Shown here: one piece after another, positions 37,867-47,462 of the stretch
How positions within the stretch are numbered: position 1 is the stretch's first letter
Layout of the letters: every line of letters starts with the position of its first letter
From: Rhodococcus rhodnii
Lineage (GTDB): Bacteria; Actinomycetota; Actinomycetes; Mycobacteriales; Pseudonocardiaceae
Direction of reading: 5' to 3'
DNA: 64,000 bases
Assembly (NCBI GenBank): GCA_000720375.1
Contig: JOAA01000002.1
Coordinates: 1 to 64,000, forward strand
The notes under the pieces: generated by a model
What the model was told of the DNA's origin: nothing
Database searches by the model: none
Seen by the model: only the letters and a program-made list of their open reading frames with translations
Translations under genes and position numbers: made by a program

Positions 37867-38430
37867 ATGACCGCGACGCAACTGAAAGCAATCCACTTCG
37901 GACTGATCGGGTTCGCCCTGATCTGGCCGGTTGTCCTGCTGGCCCTGCGCGGCAGGGTGCGTCCGCTGGTCAGCGGAGCCGTCACGCTCTACGCCAGCCT
38001 GGCGCTCGCGGTCGTGTTCCTGCCGCTGCCGACGTCGTCGACGCCACGGCTGAAGCAGGAGATCCAGCTCGTGCCGTTCCAATGGGTCCTGGACACCGTC
38101 GGCGGCGACATCAACGCGGCCGAACAGGTCTTCCTGAACGTCCTGTTGTTCGTGCCGCTGGGCATTTTCGCCCGCGTGCTGTGGCGGTGCACCGCGCAGC
38201 AGGCTCTCATGATCGGGTTGGTGGCGTCGCTCACGATCGAGGTCACCCAATTGAGCGGCAACTTCGGCACGGCACCGTTCGTCTACCGGATCTTCGACGT
38301 GGACGACCTGATCACGAACACCTTCGGCGCTTTGCTGGGTTACCTGCTGGCAAACGCCGTCCTGCGTGCTCGTGTCCCAGCGCACCTGAGGGCTATGTCA
38401 CCGGTCCGGGACCACGCGTTGCGGGGTTGA
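37867..38430 (+). CDS. VanZ-like membrane protein
   Basis: A 187-residue protein with four to five hydrophobic helices and VanZ family features: a FVPLGIFARVLWR segment following NVLLF, a conserved Glu in SLTIEVTQL, and DVDDLITNTFGALLGY near the C-terminus. VanZ relatives affect envelope physiology or teicoplanin response, but the biochemical role is unresolved. It starts with ATG at 37867, 88 bp after the DUF3017 gene and upstream of mdh. Confidence 0.85.
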   Translation: MTATQLKAIHFGLIGFALIWPVVLLALRGRVRPLVSGAVTLYASLALAVVFLPLPTSSTPRLKQEIQLVPFQWVLDTVGGDINAAEQVFLNVLLFVPLGIFARVLWRCTAQQALMIGLVASLTIEVTQLSGNFGTAPFVYRIFDVDDLITNTFGALLGYLLANAVLRARVPAHLRAMSPVRDHALRG

Positions 38431-38509
38431 TAGCCTGCCGGGGCTGGTCCCGGCGCTGAGACTGTGCTGGCGGTAGCTGGTCACGCCCGAGACCCCAATA
38501 CACGCTTGA

Positions 38510-39514
<1,005 letters not shown>

Positions 39515-39521
39515 TCCCCCT

Positions 39522-39563
39522 CGTGAGTGTTTTGGCCGGTTAGAACCGGCCAAAACACTCACG
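39522..39563. terminator. Perfect 19-bp stem terminator between mdh and the P450 gene
   Basis: cgtgagtgttttggccggt, loop taga, then accggccaaaacactcacg. Eight bases past the mdh stop and six before the end of the convergent cytochrome P450 gene, so it likely serves both. Confidence 0.9.
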
Positions 39564-39568
39564 ATGCT

Positions 39569-40750
39569 CTACCAGGCGACGGGCAGCGAGTGCACGCCGT
39601 AGATCGCCATGTCGTCGCGCATCGGCACGTCCTGCGGCTCGACCGCCAGCCGCAGCGTCGGGAATTCGCGCAGCAGCGTGGCGAAGCCGATCCGCATCTC
39701 GATACGGGCCAGTTGCTGGCCGAGGCATTGGTGGATGCCGTGCCCGAACGCGACGTGCCCGGTCGGGGTTCCGTTGAGCGCCAAGCGATCCGCCTCGACG
39801 AACCGCATCGGGTCACGGTTGGCCGCGGGCAGGGAGATCGCCAACGGCTCACCGGCCTTGACCAGCTGGCCGTCCAGTTCGACGTCCTCGATCGCGGTCC
39901 GCGTCGTTCCGAAGTGGACGATGGTGAGGTAGCGCAGCAGTTCCTCGACCGCGTTGTCCACCAGGCTTTCGTCGGAACGCAGCACCGCCAGCTGATCCGG
40001 GTTGGTCAGCAGCGTGTAGGTGCCGAGCGCCAACATGTTCGCGGTGGTCTCGTGGCCGGCCACGAGCAGCAGGAAACCGATGTTGCTCATTTCCTCGTCG
40101 GTCAGCTCGTTCAGCTGCACCAGACCGGTCATCAGGTCGTCGCCCGGCTGTTCGCGTTTCGCCTTGACCAGGCCGAGCATGTAGTCCTCGACCGACTGGA
40201 CCGCCGCGCGCACCTCCTCGACCGGCTTGTTGAGCGACAGCATGTTGCTGGAGTCGCGCTGGAACCGGCCGCGATCGGCGTACGGCACGCCCAGCAGCTC
40301 GCAGATCACCAAGGACGGGATCGGCAACGCGAACTCCGGCACGAGGTCGACCGGCGGACCGTGCCTGCGCATGCCTTCGATGTGCTCGTTGGTGATCTCC
40401 TGGATGCGCGGGATGAGCTGGTTCATCCGGCGCACGGTGAACTGCCCGGTCAGCAGCCTGCGGTAGCGCGTGTGCTCCGGCGCGTCCTGCGCGATGAACA
40501 TGCCGGGCTTGGTCGGCTCGTTGGCCAGGTTGTCGCGGATCGGCGATTTCCGAAGCTCACCGCGGGCGCTGAACCTGGCGTCCGCGAGGATCGCGCGCGT
40601 CAGCTTGTGCGAGGTGACCAGCCAGCCGACCGTGCCGTCGGCGAACGTCAGTCTGCTCAACGGACCGCGGTCGTGCAGCTCCGGTGGTGGGTCCAGCGGT
40701 GTGGTGCGGTGCTGGGGGATCGTCGGGACGTCAGGCAGTGTCTCGGTCAT
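39569..40750 (-). CDS. Cytochrome P450
   Basis: A 393-residue soluble bacterial P450. The I-helix oxygen-binding motif is AGHETT (231-236), the K-helix ExxR is EELLR (269-273), and the heme ligand is Cys342 in AFGHGIHQCLGQQLAR. The FGxGxHxCxG signature is complete, so it should be active with a ferredoxin partner, which is not encoded nearby. The ATG follows AAGGAGTG. It is 60 bp downstream of a sensor kinase on the same strand and may be the last gene of a regulator-kinase-P450 operon. The substrate is unknown. Confidence 0.94.
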   Translation of the reverse strand: MTETLPDVPTIPQHRTTPLDPPPELHDRGPLSRLTFADGTVGWLVTSHKLTRAILADARFSARGELRKSPIRDNLANEPTKPGMFIAQDAPEHTRYRRLLTGQFTVRRMNQLIPRIQEITNEHIEGMRRHGPPVDLVPEFALPIPSLVICELLGVPYADRGRFQRDSSNMLSLNKPVEEVRAAVQSVEDYMLGLVKAKREQPGDDLMTGLVQLNELTDEEMSNIGFLLLVAGHETTANMLALGTYTLLTNPDQLAVLRSDESLVDNAVEELLRYLTIVHFGTTRTAIEDVELDGQLVKAGEPLAISLPAANRDPMRFVEADRLALNGTPTGHVAFGHGIHQCLGQQLARIEMRIGFATLLREFPTLRLAVEPQDVPMRDDMAIYGVHSLPVAW

Positions 40751-40810
40751 TCGTTCACTCCTTGGCAGTCGTCCCCATCGACGTTTCTCCGTGAACCTGA
40801 CCTGCCCCTG

Positions 40811-42091
40811 TCACTTTCCTGACGAACTGCTGACCGTCGGCAGCTCCACGGTGAATGTGCTGCCTTCGCCGAGCTTTGTGGCCACGGTGATCTCGCCGCC
40901 GTGCGCCTGCACGATCCCGCGTGCGATCGCCAGTCCCAGCCCGGAGCCGCTGACGGCTCGATTTTCCGCACGGTAGAAGCGTTCGAAGACGCGTGCCGCC
41001 GTTTCCGGTGGCATGCCAGGCCCTTCATCGGTGACGGACAGCCGGTTGCCGTGCACGCTGACAGTGATCGGTGTGCCGTATGGCGTGTGCCGCACGGCAT
41101 TGCTCATCAGGTTCGCCAGCACGTGCCGCAGCAGGGTCTCGTCGCCGTTGACGATCATCTCGGCTGGTGCGTCGAGGGTGATCGATGTGTTCGGGATCAG
41201 CATCGACGTGTCCGCGACGACCTCGGCGGCGATCCTGCGCACGTCGACCGGGTCGCGCCGGATGGTCCGGTTCAGATCAAGGCGGCTCAGTTCGAGCAGT
41301 TGGTCGACCAGGTGGTTCATCCGGTTGACCTCCTTCTCGATCCGGCTGAGCGCCTTCGCCGCCAGCTCCGGTTCACCGGATACGCGTTGCAGTTCCGCCC
41401 AGCCGCGGATCGTGGTCAGCGGTGAGCGCAGTTCGTGCGAGGCGGCGGCGACGAATTCGAGCAGTCGCGTTTCCATGTCCCGCTGTTCTCGCAGGGACCG
41501 GTTGAGCACGTGCGCGCCGAACACGGTCACGACGAGCACAGCGGCACCGGTCGCGATCAGCTCGAACACCAGCAACTGCTGGACGGCGTCCTCACCGGGA
41601 CTCAGGCTGCCGCCGACGATCACGTACCGGAATCGCACCGGCGTGGACGTGCCCGGCAGGTTGATCGCCGCGTTCGCGCCGAGATCGAAGGTCTGCACTC
41701 GGAATCGAGTGTCCGAAGAGGACACCGTGATCGGCTGCGCGGCCCAGTCGGCGGGCACCGGGTCGGGGATCGGTGGCGCGGTGATCGGCTCCCCGGACAG
41801 CAAGTACGGCTTCGCGATTGCCAGTACGTGCCGGTCCTGGGCGACAACGACCGCGACGAACCCCTCAGGCAGTTGCTGTTCGAGCGTCAGACCGTCCACA
41901 TTGATCGTTCGGTTGCCGATGATCGGCAATGACCGCTGCACCTCGGTCAGGGTGCGTTCGACCCGGTTGAGGGCGTAGAGATCGACCACGAACAGCGCGG
42001 CCACGTTGATGATCGCCATGGCCAGCAGGGTCAGCGAGATCAGGCCGAACAGCATCCGGCCGCGGACCGCGCGGATTCCCTTGCGGGACAT
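40811..42091 (-). CDS. Membrane sensor histidine kinase
   Basis: A 426-residue kinase with two membrane helices (about 13-36 and 172-195) enclosing a 135-residue external sensor domain. The HisKA helix carries the phospho-acceptor in FVAAASHELRSPLTT, and the ATPase domain shows the N box NLMSNAVRHTPYG, DEGPGMPPE, FERFYRAENR and GSGLGLAIARGI. It resembles TcrY/PrrB kinases of mycobacteria. Its ATG overlaps the response-regulator stop by one base. Confidence 0.94.
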   Translation of the reverse strand: MSRKGIRAVRGRMLFGLISLTLLAMAIINVAALFVVDLYALNRVERTLTEVQRSLPIIGNRTINVDGLTLEQQLPEGFVAVVVAQDRHVLAIAKPYLLSGEPITAPPIPDPVPADWAAQPITVSSSDTRFRVQTFDLGANAAINLPGTSTPVRFRYVIVGGSLSPGEDAVQQLLVFELIATGAAVLVVTVFGAHVLNRSLREQRDMETRLLEFVAAASHELRSPLTTIRGWAELQRVSGEPELAAKALSRIEKEVNRMNHLVDQLLELSRLDLNRTIRRDPVDVRRIAAEVVADTSMLIPNTSITLDAPAEMIVNGDETLLRHVLANLMSNAVRHTPYGTPITVSVHGNRLSVTDEGPGMPPETAARVFERFYRAENRAVSGSGLGLAIARGIVQAHGGEITVATKLGEGSTFTVELPTVSSSSGK

Positions 42092-42777
42092 CAGGTCTCA
42101 GCGATCCGGTAGCCGAACCCGCGGACGGTGTGGATCAGCGGGCGACGGCCGGCGTCGACCTTGTGCCGCAACCGGGAGACGAGTTTCTCGACCACGCCCT
42201 CGCCGAACTCGTGCTGCCAGACGTGCTGCAGGATCTGCTCTTTGGTCATCACCTGACCGGCGTTGACCATCAGGTACCGCAGCAGTTTGTACTCCGTCGG
42301 GGTGAGGTCGAGCGCCTCGCCGTCGCGGACGGCCTGGAACTTGGTCTCGTCGAGGACCAGGTCGGCGCAGCGCAGCACCGGTTCGTCCGGTCTTGGGCCG
42401 GATCTGCGCAGCAGCGCCTGCACCCTGGCGAGGAGTTCAAGCACGTGAAAGGGCTTGGTGACGTAGTCGTCGCCGCCGATCCGCAGCCCGGTCACGGTGT
42501 CCTCGACCGAACTGCGCGCGGTCAGGAACAGCACAGGGGGCGCGTGCCCGCGCTCGGCCAGCCTGCGGCACACGGTGAAACCGTCCATATCAGGCAGCAT
42601 CACGTCGAGAATGATCATGTCTGGGCGTTCGGCCTCGACCGCGTTCAGCGCCGCATGGCCCGAGCCGACCGCGGAAACGCGGTAGCCGGCCAGGTTGAGA
42701 GTGGTGGACAGCAGTTCGGTGATTCCGGGCTCGTCGTCGACCACCAGCAGGTGCTGACCATCCCCGGTGTGTTGCAC
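42091..42777 (-). CDS. OmpR/PhoB-family response regulator
   Basis: A 228-residue regulator. The receiver domain starts LLVVDDEPGITELL, with the phospho-Asp in IILDVMLPDMDG and the switch Lys in YVTKPFHVLELLAR. The C-terminal winged helix contains LTPTEYKLLRYLMVN and HTVRGFGYRI. It is the first gene of a leftward operon with the kinase and probably the P450. The 66 bp to the divergent phosphatase-like gene should hold its promoter. Confidence 0.94.
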   Translation of the reverse strand: MQHTGDGQHLLVVDDEPGITELLSTTLNLAGYRVSAVGSGHAALNAVEAERPDMIILDVMLPDMDGFTVCRRLAERGHAPPVLFLTARSSVEDTVTGLRIGGDDYVTKPFHVLELLARVQALLRRSGPRPDEPVLRCADLVLDETKFQAVRDGEALDLTPTEYKLLRYLMVNAGQVMTKEQILQHVWQHEFGEGVVEKLVSRLRHKVDAGRRPLIHTVRGFGYRIAET

Positions 42778-42843
42778 AACGCCTCCTTATGGTTACGCAA
42801 CGTTCAGAGGACCGGAGGCGTTCCCGCTTGTACCGTTCTGGGT

Positions 42844-43662
42844 ATGTCGATGATCACGTGGCCGGTGCCCGCACCCAGCCTGCCCGAAGGCGTCTACTCC
42901 CCGCTCGCCGACGCCGCACGGGCCGCTGCGGCCGCGTACGGCGCCGCGCGGAGGCGTTATCCACGTCAAGAGCTGGCCGAGGAGGTCGCGACCGGCGCTG
43001 ACGGCACGCCGACCATGCGTGTCGACGCGTTGGTGGAAGCCGCGATCGTGGATGTCATCGACGCGGCCCAAGTCAACCTGTTGAGTGAAGAAGCCGGATT
43101 CGTCGACCACGGCTCGGCGGTGACCCTGGTGATCGACCCGATGGACGGATCGGCCAACGCGGCGATGGGCGTTCCGTTGTCGTGCTTCGCGGGAGCGGTT
43201 TTCCGTGACGGTGTCGCCACTGAGGCGCTGACGGTCTGGCTCGACACAGGCCGGGCGTGGTGGGCGTTGGCCGGGCAACCGACGCCGTACCAGACTTCCG
43301 GGCGTACCACTGTGGACGGTTCGTCGATCGCCATGTTGCGTCCCAAGGACAACAGCAGAGAAGCGTGGCTGAGAGTGGCTTCGCGAGTGGACCGGGTGCG
43401 GGTGCTGTCGACGACGTGTCTGGAGACCGCGTTGGTGGCCGAGGGTTCGATGGACGCGTTCGTCGACCCGGGCTCGGACACCCACCGGATCATGGATCTG
43501 GCGGCGGCCATGGTGACATTGCCGTCGGCGGGCGGGGTTGTGCTGGACGTGCGGGGCCGTCCGCTGGAATTCGACCTGGACCTGTCGCGCAGGTGGTCCG
43601 GCATCGCGGCGGCGACCCCGCAGTTGGCCGACTCGTTGGCGGAAACCGTTGTCCTTGCGTAA
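42844..43662 (+). CDS. Inositol-monophosphatase-like protein
   Basis: A 272-residue sugar-phosphatase-fold protein. The metal-binding motifs are LLSEEAGFVD (Glu-Glu) and VIDPMDGSANAAMGVP (the DPxDG signature), with a C-terminal MDLAAAMVTLPSAGGVVLD replacing the usual WDxAAG element. This last difference (HRIMDLAAA) keeps the Asp, so activity is possible. The ATG at 42844 follows no strong ribosome site. The stop overlaps the TTG start of the next MFS gene. Confidence 0.85.
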   Translation: MSMITWPVPAPSLPEGVYSPLADAARAAAAAYGAARRRYPRQELAEEVATGADGTPTMRVDALVEAAIVDVIDAAQVNLLSEEAGFVDHGSAVTLVIDPMDGSANAAMGVPLSCFAGAVFRDGVATEALTVWLDTGRAWWALAGQPTPYQTSGRTTVDGSSIAMLRPKDNSREAWLRVASRVDRVRVLSTTCLETALVAEGSMDAFVDPGSDTHRIMDLAAAMVTLPSAGGVVLDVRGRPLEFDLDLSRRWSGIAAATPQLADSLAETVVLA

Positions 43663-44839
43663 CTACCTGCTGGCGACCGGGACGTTCGCGGCAGGCGTCA
43701 GCGCGCAGGTGATCGCCGGAGTGCTCCCGGATCTCGCGGCGGCCAGGCAGGTTTCGGTCGCGACGGCAGGGCAGTTGCTGACAGCCTTCGCGCTGACCTA
43801 TGCCGTGGGATCTCCTTTGCTCGCGGCCTTCACCGGTCGCTGGGAACGGCGAAGGCTCCTGGTCACCGCGATGGCAGTGATGGCGCTGGGCAACGGTTTG
43901 GCCGCCGTAGCACCGAATTACGGGTTGTTGTTCGCCGCCAGGATGATCACGGCGTTGGGCGCCGCCGTGTACACGCCGACAGCCACAGTCGTTGCGGCAA
44001 CGCTGAATCCTGTTGAGCGTCGGGCTCGTGCCTTCGCCACGGTCTTCGGCGGCCTCACGGTGGCCTTGGTCATCGGGATCCCGCTGAGCAGCGCCCTGGT
44101 GTCCTCGTTGGGTTACCAAGGCGTGTTCGGTGTTGTGGCTGGATTGACGGCCGCCGCCGCAGTTGCCGTATGGCTGGTTTTGCCTCGGGTGCCTGCGCCT
44201 GCGCCGGCCAGCTTGCGCTCGCGTTTCGCTTTGCTGGCAGACCGTCGGATCGTCGCGATGCTTGTCGTGACGTTGCTGATCTCGATCGCCGGACTGAGCG
44301 TGTACACGTACCTGACGTCAGTGCTCGCGGAGATCACCGGCGTGCACGGCGCGGCCGTAAGCCTGATGCTGTTCGCGTATGGCCTGGGCGGAGTGCTCGG
44401 AAACTGGCTCGGCGGACGGGTGACCGACCGACTCGGCACCCGCGCGCCGCTGATCTGTGCCTTGGCGCTGTGCGCGGTGTCGCTGGCTGTGCTGCCGTGG
44501 GCCGCGTCCGTTGTGGTCGGCGCGGTGGTGATCCTGGTCGTGTGGGGGATGGCGAACTGGTCGATCAATCCGCCGATGCAGAGCAGACTCGTGGACCTGG
44601 CGCCGTCATCGGCAGGGCTGACCCTGGCGATGAACGCGGCCGCGATCTACCTGGGCATCGGCCTTTCCGGCGTGACCGGCGGGCTCGTGCTGGAGTTTTC
44701 GGGCACGCTCGCGCTCGGGCCGGTGGCCGCCGTGATCGCGTTGGCGGCCCTCGTGGTGTTCATCGCCGCGAGCCGAGGTCAGGACTCGCTCGCGCGCTCC
44801 ACAACGCAGTCGGGGCCGGGGAACACCAGCCCTTCGTGA
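43655..44839 (+). CDS. MFS transporter, drug-efflux (DHA) type
   Basis: A 394-residue, 12-helix permease. It begins at the helix-1 sequence RNYLLATGTFAAGVSAQVIA, and the DHA1-like FTGRWERRRLLV loop lies between helices 2 and 3. A TTG at 43655, overlapping the upstream stop, is the only start giving a complete first helix. Its last 61 bases overlap the convergent DUF1918 gene. Likely substrates are small hydrophobic compounds or sugars; not determinable. Confidence 0.85.
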   Translation: MRNYLLATGTFAAGVSAQVIAGVLPDLAAARQVSVATAGQLLTAFALTYAVGSPLLAAFTGRWERRRLLVTAMAVMALGNGLAAVAPNYGLLFAARMITALGAAVYTPTATVVAATLNPVERRARAFATVFGGLTVALVIGIPLSSALVSSLGYQGVFGVVAGLTAAAAVAVWLVLPRVPAPAPASLRSRFALLADRRIVAMLVVTLLISIAGLSVYTYLTSVLAEITGVHGAAVSLMLFAYGLGGVLGNWLGGRVTDRLGTRAPLICALALCAVSLAVLPWAASVVVGAVVILVVWGMANWSINPPMQSRLVDLAPSSAGLTLAMNAAAIYLGIGLSGVTGGLVLEFSGTLALGPVAAVIALAALVVFIAASRGQDSLARSTTQSGPGNTSPS

Positions 44840-44970
44840 CCGTCGGCGAATCGGACGAGATAGGGCGGAGCGCCGTTGTCGCCGCGCACTTCGATGATCT
44901 CGCCATGCTTGTCGGCAAGGCCCACGTTCTTGCCGTGGACGAGAAGCCGGTCACCCACCGTCGCTTGCAT
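44779..44970 (-). CDS. DUF1918 small protein
   Basis: A 63-residue SH3-like beta protein starting MQATVGDRLLVHG, with GEIIEVRGDNGAPPYLVRF and a closing FADGHEGLVFPGPD. These match the DUF1918 family, common in actinobacteria and of unknown function. The ATG follows GGAGG by eight bases; a GTG three codons earlier is less likely. The 3' end overlaps the convergent MFS gene. Confidence 0.88.
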   Translation of the reverse strand: MQATVGDRLLVHGKNVGLADKHGEIIEVRGDNGAPPYLVRFADGHEGLVFPGPDCVVERASES

Positions 44971-45052
44971 GGTTCTCACCTCCGGTCATCCAGGGTAAAA
45001 CCGGACACAAGAGGTAGTCACGACCTTACGGCGGGCTTCGGACCGAACAGTT

Positions 45053-45628
45053 TCAGCTTTGCTTTGCCGCCGCCTTCGCAGCCTTCTTGAAGCTGCGAAC
45101 CTCAGCGAGCGTTTCGGGACTGGTCACGTCGGCGATCGATCGACGAGAGCCCTCCTCGCCATAGGCCCCGGCGGCTTCCCGCCACCCTTCCGGGGTTACG
45201 CCGAGCTGCTTGCCGAGCAGGGCGACAAAGATCCGTGCTTTCTGGTCGCCGTAACCCGGCAGCGCCTTGACCCTGCGGAGCACCTCTTTGCCGTCCGGCT
45301 TGCCGGATTTCCAGATCTTGTCGGTCTTGCCGTCGTAGTTCTCGATGACGAAGTTCGCCAGCGCGTGCACCCGGCGGGCCATGGAGCCGCCGTACCGGTG
45401 GATGGCGGGCGGCTGCACGCACAGCTCGACGAACTCGTCGATGTCGGACTCGGCGATCTTGGTGATGCTGAAGCCGTCCATGCGGTCTGCGATCTTGCGT
45501 GGACCGGCGAACGCGTGTTCCATCGGGAACTGCTGATCCAGCAGGAGCCCGGTGAGCAGCGCGAACGGGTCCTCGCTGAGCAGCTTGTCGGCGGCGGGGT
45601 CGCCGGTCAGTCGCAGCTTCTTGGGCAT
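45053..45628 (-). CDS. HhH-GPD-family base-excision repair protein
   Basis: A 191-residue protein starting MPKKLRLTGDPAADKLL, with ALLTGLLLDQQFPMEHAFAG (the first helical element of the glycosylase fold) and a hairpin region LRRVKALPGYGDQKARIFVA that ends in the GxG/Lys-containing helix-hairpin-helix. No Fe-S cysteines are present. The length is short for Nth/MutY and matches a conserved actinobacterial HhH-GPD family whose substrate is unproven. The start at MPKKL is chosen over one 17 codons upstream. Confidence 0.82.
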   Translation of the reverse strand: MPKKLRLTGDPAADKLLSEDPFALLTGLLLDQQFPMEHAFAGPRKIADRMDGFSITKIAESDIDEFVELCVQPPAIHRYGGSMARRVHALANFVIENYDGKTDKIWKSGKPDGKEVLRRVKALPGYGDQKARIFVALLGKQLGVTPEGWREAAGAYGEEGSRRSIADVTSPETLAEVRSFKKAAKAAAKQS

Positions 45629-45685
45629 GGCTCCAATTCCCGTCAGAGTGGCTTGCGCGTCATGGCCACATCCTGGCACGCACGC

Positions 45686-46060
45686 TCAACTGAGCAAGAG
45701 CAGGACGCCCGCGACAGTCGTCGCCACGGCCGTCGCGGCGTGAACGCTGTATGCGGTGGTCTTGTTGCCGCGGTACTTGAGGATGGTCAGTGCGTCGCCT
45801 AACGGGGTGACCGTCGAGGCAAGGATCAGCCAGCCGGTGAGGTGAAGGTTGCCCATCGCCAGCGGAATGAGGATCACCAGGCCGGACGTGATGTCGCGGA
45901 TGCCTTTGAGGTTGAGCCACGCGAGGTCGTTTCCCGTCGAAGGCCACGACGGCAAGCCGAAGTTCTTCGCCATCGCGACCGGCGCGAGCAGGAACCGGAC
46001 GCCGATGACGATGATGCCGATCCCGGTCAGGACGGCCAGTGCGATTCCGACGTAGTGCAT
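45686..46060 (-). CDS. DUF4267 membrane protein
   Basis: A 124-residue, four-helix membrane protein (LAVLTGIGIIVIGVRFLLAP; ITSGLVILIPLAMGN; TGWLILASTVTPLGDALTIL; SVHAATAVATTVAGVLLLLS) with the family's AWLNLKGIRDI segment. It is divergent from a TetR regulator whose operator copies overlap its promoter, so it is the likely target of repression. The function is unknown. Confidence 0.85.
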   Translation of the reverse strand: MHYVGIALAVLTGIGIIVIGVRFLLAPVAMAKNFGLPSWPSTGNDLAWLNLKGIRDITSGLVILIPLAMGNLHLTGWLILASTVTPLGDALTILKYRGNKTTAYSVHAATAVATTVAGVLLLLS

Positions 46061-46070
46061 CTGAGTTCTC

Positions 46071-46134
46071 CTAGCGTTGCTAGATGTTGTAGCAATGCTA
46101 GATCTAACACCGCTCGAATGTCTAGCGATGCTAG
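46071..46134. promoter_or_regulatory. Three operator copies in the DUF4267/TetR divergent promoter
   Basis: ctagcgttgctag (46071-46083), tagcaatgcta (46090-46100) and ctagcgatgctag (46122-46134) share the dyad CTAGCNNTGCTAG or its core. Three near-identical palindromes in 84 bp between divergent genes are a strong sign of binding by the adjacent TetR protein. Confidence 0.82.
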
Positions 46135-46144
46135 GATTTCGAGC

Positions 46145-46684
46145 ATGGCTAGGCGGGAGCGCGAACGAGCCGAACGGCACCAGCTGATCATCAGCACGGC
46201 CAGGCGACTGGCAGAGACGGAAGGGTGGGACGCGGTCACCACCCGCCGGCTAGCCGACGCGATCGAGTACAGCCAACCCGTGCTGTACAGCCACTTCGAC
46301 GGCAAGGACGCGATCCTGGCGGCGGTCGCGCTCGAAGGATTCGCCGAACTGGCCAGTGCGATGGGCAAGGCGAAGGACGTCACCCAGCTGGTGCGGACCT
46401 ACCTGGGTTTCGCCGAGGACAACCCGGCCGTTTACGACGCCATGTTCACCATGAACACCCGTCTGCAGTTCGCTCAGGAGGACACGCCTGAGCCGCTCAA
46501 GGCTGGTTTCGGGGCTATTCAGGATGTCCTTGCGCCGGTTGCGCGAGGCCGTGATCTGGGGATTCTCACTGAGCTTGCGTGGAGCGCCCTGCACGGCCTT
46601 GCCACCCTCACCCGAAGTGGCCGGCTACCGGCCGATGGGCAGCGAAAACGGATCGCGATGCTGGTGGATCAACTGGTGGCGTAG
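46145..46684 (+). CDS. TetR-family transcriptional regulator
   Basis: A 179-residue repressor with the N-terminal helix-turn-helix in RLAETEGWDAVTTRRLADAI and SQPVLYSHFDGKDAILAAVA. The C-terminal part has a TetR_C-like helical ligand domain (WSALHGLATLTRSGRLP). It starts with ATG at 46145, 11 bases after the third operator copy, so it is probably self-repressing as well as controlling the divergent DUF4267 gene. Confidence 0.92.
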   Translation: MARRERERAERHQLIISTARRLAETEGWDAVTTRRLADAIEYSQPVLYSHFDGKDAILAAVALEGFAELASAMGKAKDVTQLVRTYLGFAEDNPAVYDAMFTMNTRLQFAQEDTPEPLKAGFGAIQDVLAPVARGRDLGILTELAWSALHGLATLTRSGRLPADGQRKRIAMLVDQLVA

Positions 46685-46780
46685 ATCTGGCCGGAGGAAA
46701 GCTCCGCGCATCATGGACTAGCTGGTGTCACACGACCGAGTGTCTTCCGTGCTGCAGACCATCGGTGTTCACCCATCTGA

Positions 46781-46800
46781 CCATAGCATCGATGCTATGG
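46781..46800. promoter_or_regulatory. Perfect 20-bp palindrome overlapping the toxin start codon
   Basis: ccatagcatcgatgctatgg reads the same on both strands. The toxin ATG (46797-46799) lies inside it. The position fits an operator bound by the antitoxin, alone or in complex, to shut down the pair. Confidence 0.8.
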
Positions 46801-47147
46801 ATTGGGGTACCGTTGAGCTTGAACCGGAGGTCCGCGACTGGCTCATTGGGCTTGACGAGGACGCGGTGAACCATGTCGCGTTCTACATCGACCTGCTAGC
46901 TGAGCGTGGGCCTCTACTTGGCGAGCCGTACACCCGGCAACTGCACGGAAAGTTGCGCGAGTTGCGTTTCTGGCTGGGCGAGAGGGCCACCCGGATCAGC
47001 TATTGGATCGCTTCAGGTCGGCGAATCATTCTGCTGACCGTGTGGCACAAGACGAGGATGCGAGAGTCCGCTCAGGTTGAGCGTGCTCGACGAGCGCTGC
47101 AACGATGTGAAGATGAGCAACATACGCTGGATGAGGAGGAATCGTGA
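46797..47147 (+). CDS. higB: RelE/HigB-type toxin
   Basis: A 116-residue RelE-superfamily (phage Gp49-like) ribonuclease toxin: VELEPEVRDWLIGLDEDAVN, GPLLGEPYTRQLHGKLRELR (the usual basic strand), RISYWIASGRRIILLTVWHK and a C-terminal Arg-rich helix. The toxin precedes the antitoxin, as in HigBA systems. The ATG at 46797 gives the family N-terminus; an in-frame start at 46725 would add 24 unlikely residues and span the palindrome. Confidence 0.88.
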   Translation: MDWGTVELEPEVRDWLIGLDEDAVNHVAFYIDLLAERGPLLGEPYTRQLHGKLRELRFWLGERATRISYWIASGRRIILLTVWHKTRMRESAQVERARRALQRCEDEQHTLDEEES

Positions 47148-47428
47148 CCGAGCGGACCGCGTGGACCGACCTGCGTAAGGATCTCGGCGTCGACCGCGCT
47201 CATCCTGCCTATGAAGCTGCGCGTATCGCCTTCGAGCTTGGTGCTGAGGTGCGCACCCAGCGGGAACGGCGCGGTTGGTCCCAGACAGAGCTCGCGCAGC
47301 GCGCGGGGATGACCCAGTCAGCGATGGCGCGGTTTGAGGCAGGCGGGACTGTGCCGACGTTGCCTGTGCTTGAGCGCATAGCTGCCGCGTTGGATATGAG
47401 GCTCTCTGTCGAGCTCAAGTCTGCCTAG
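47144..47428 (+). CDS. higA: HigA-type XRE antitoxin
   Basis: A 94-residue protein. The first third is a helical toxin-binding extension (WTDLRKDLGVDRAHPAYEAA). The rest is a Cro/C1-type helix-turn-helix (RRGWSQTELAQRAGMTQSAM, VPTLPVLERIAAALD). The GTG start overlaps the toxin stop (GTGA). It neutralises HigB and probably represses the operon through the 20-bp palindrome. Confidence 0.9.
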   Translation: MTERTAWTDLRKDLGVDRAHPAYEAARIAFELGAEVRTQRERRGWSQTELAQRAGMTQSAMARFEAGGTVPTLPVLERIAAALDMRLSVELKSA

Positions 47429-47462
47429 CCACTGGAGAACTCCTAGGCCTGGCGGGAAGTGA

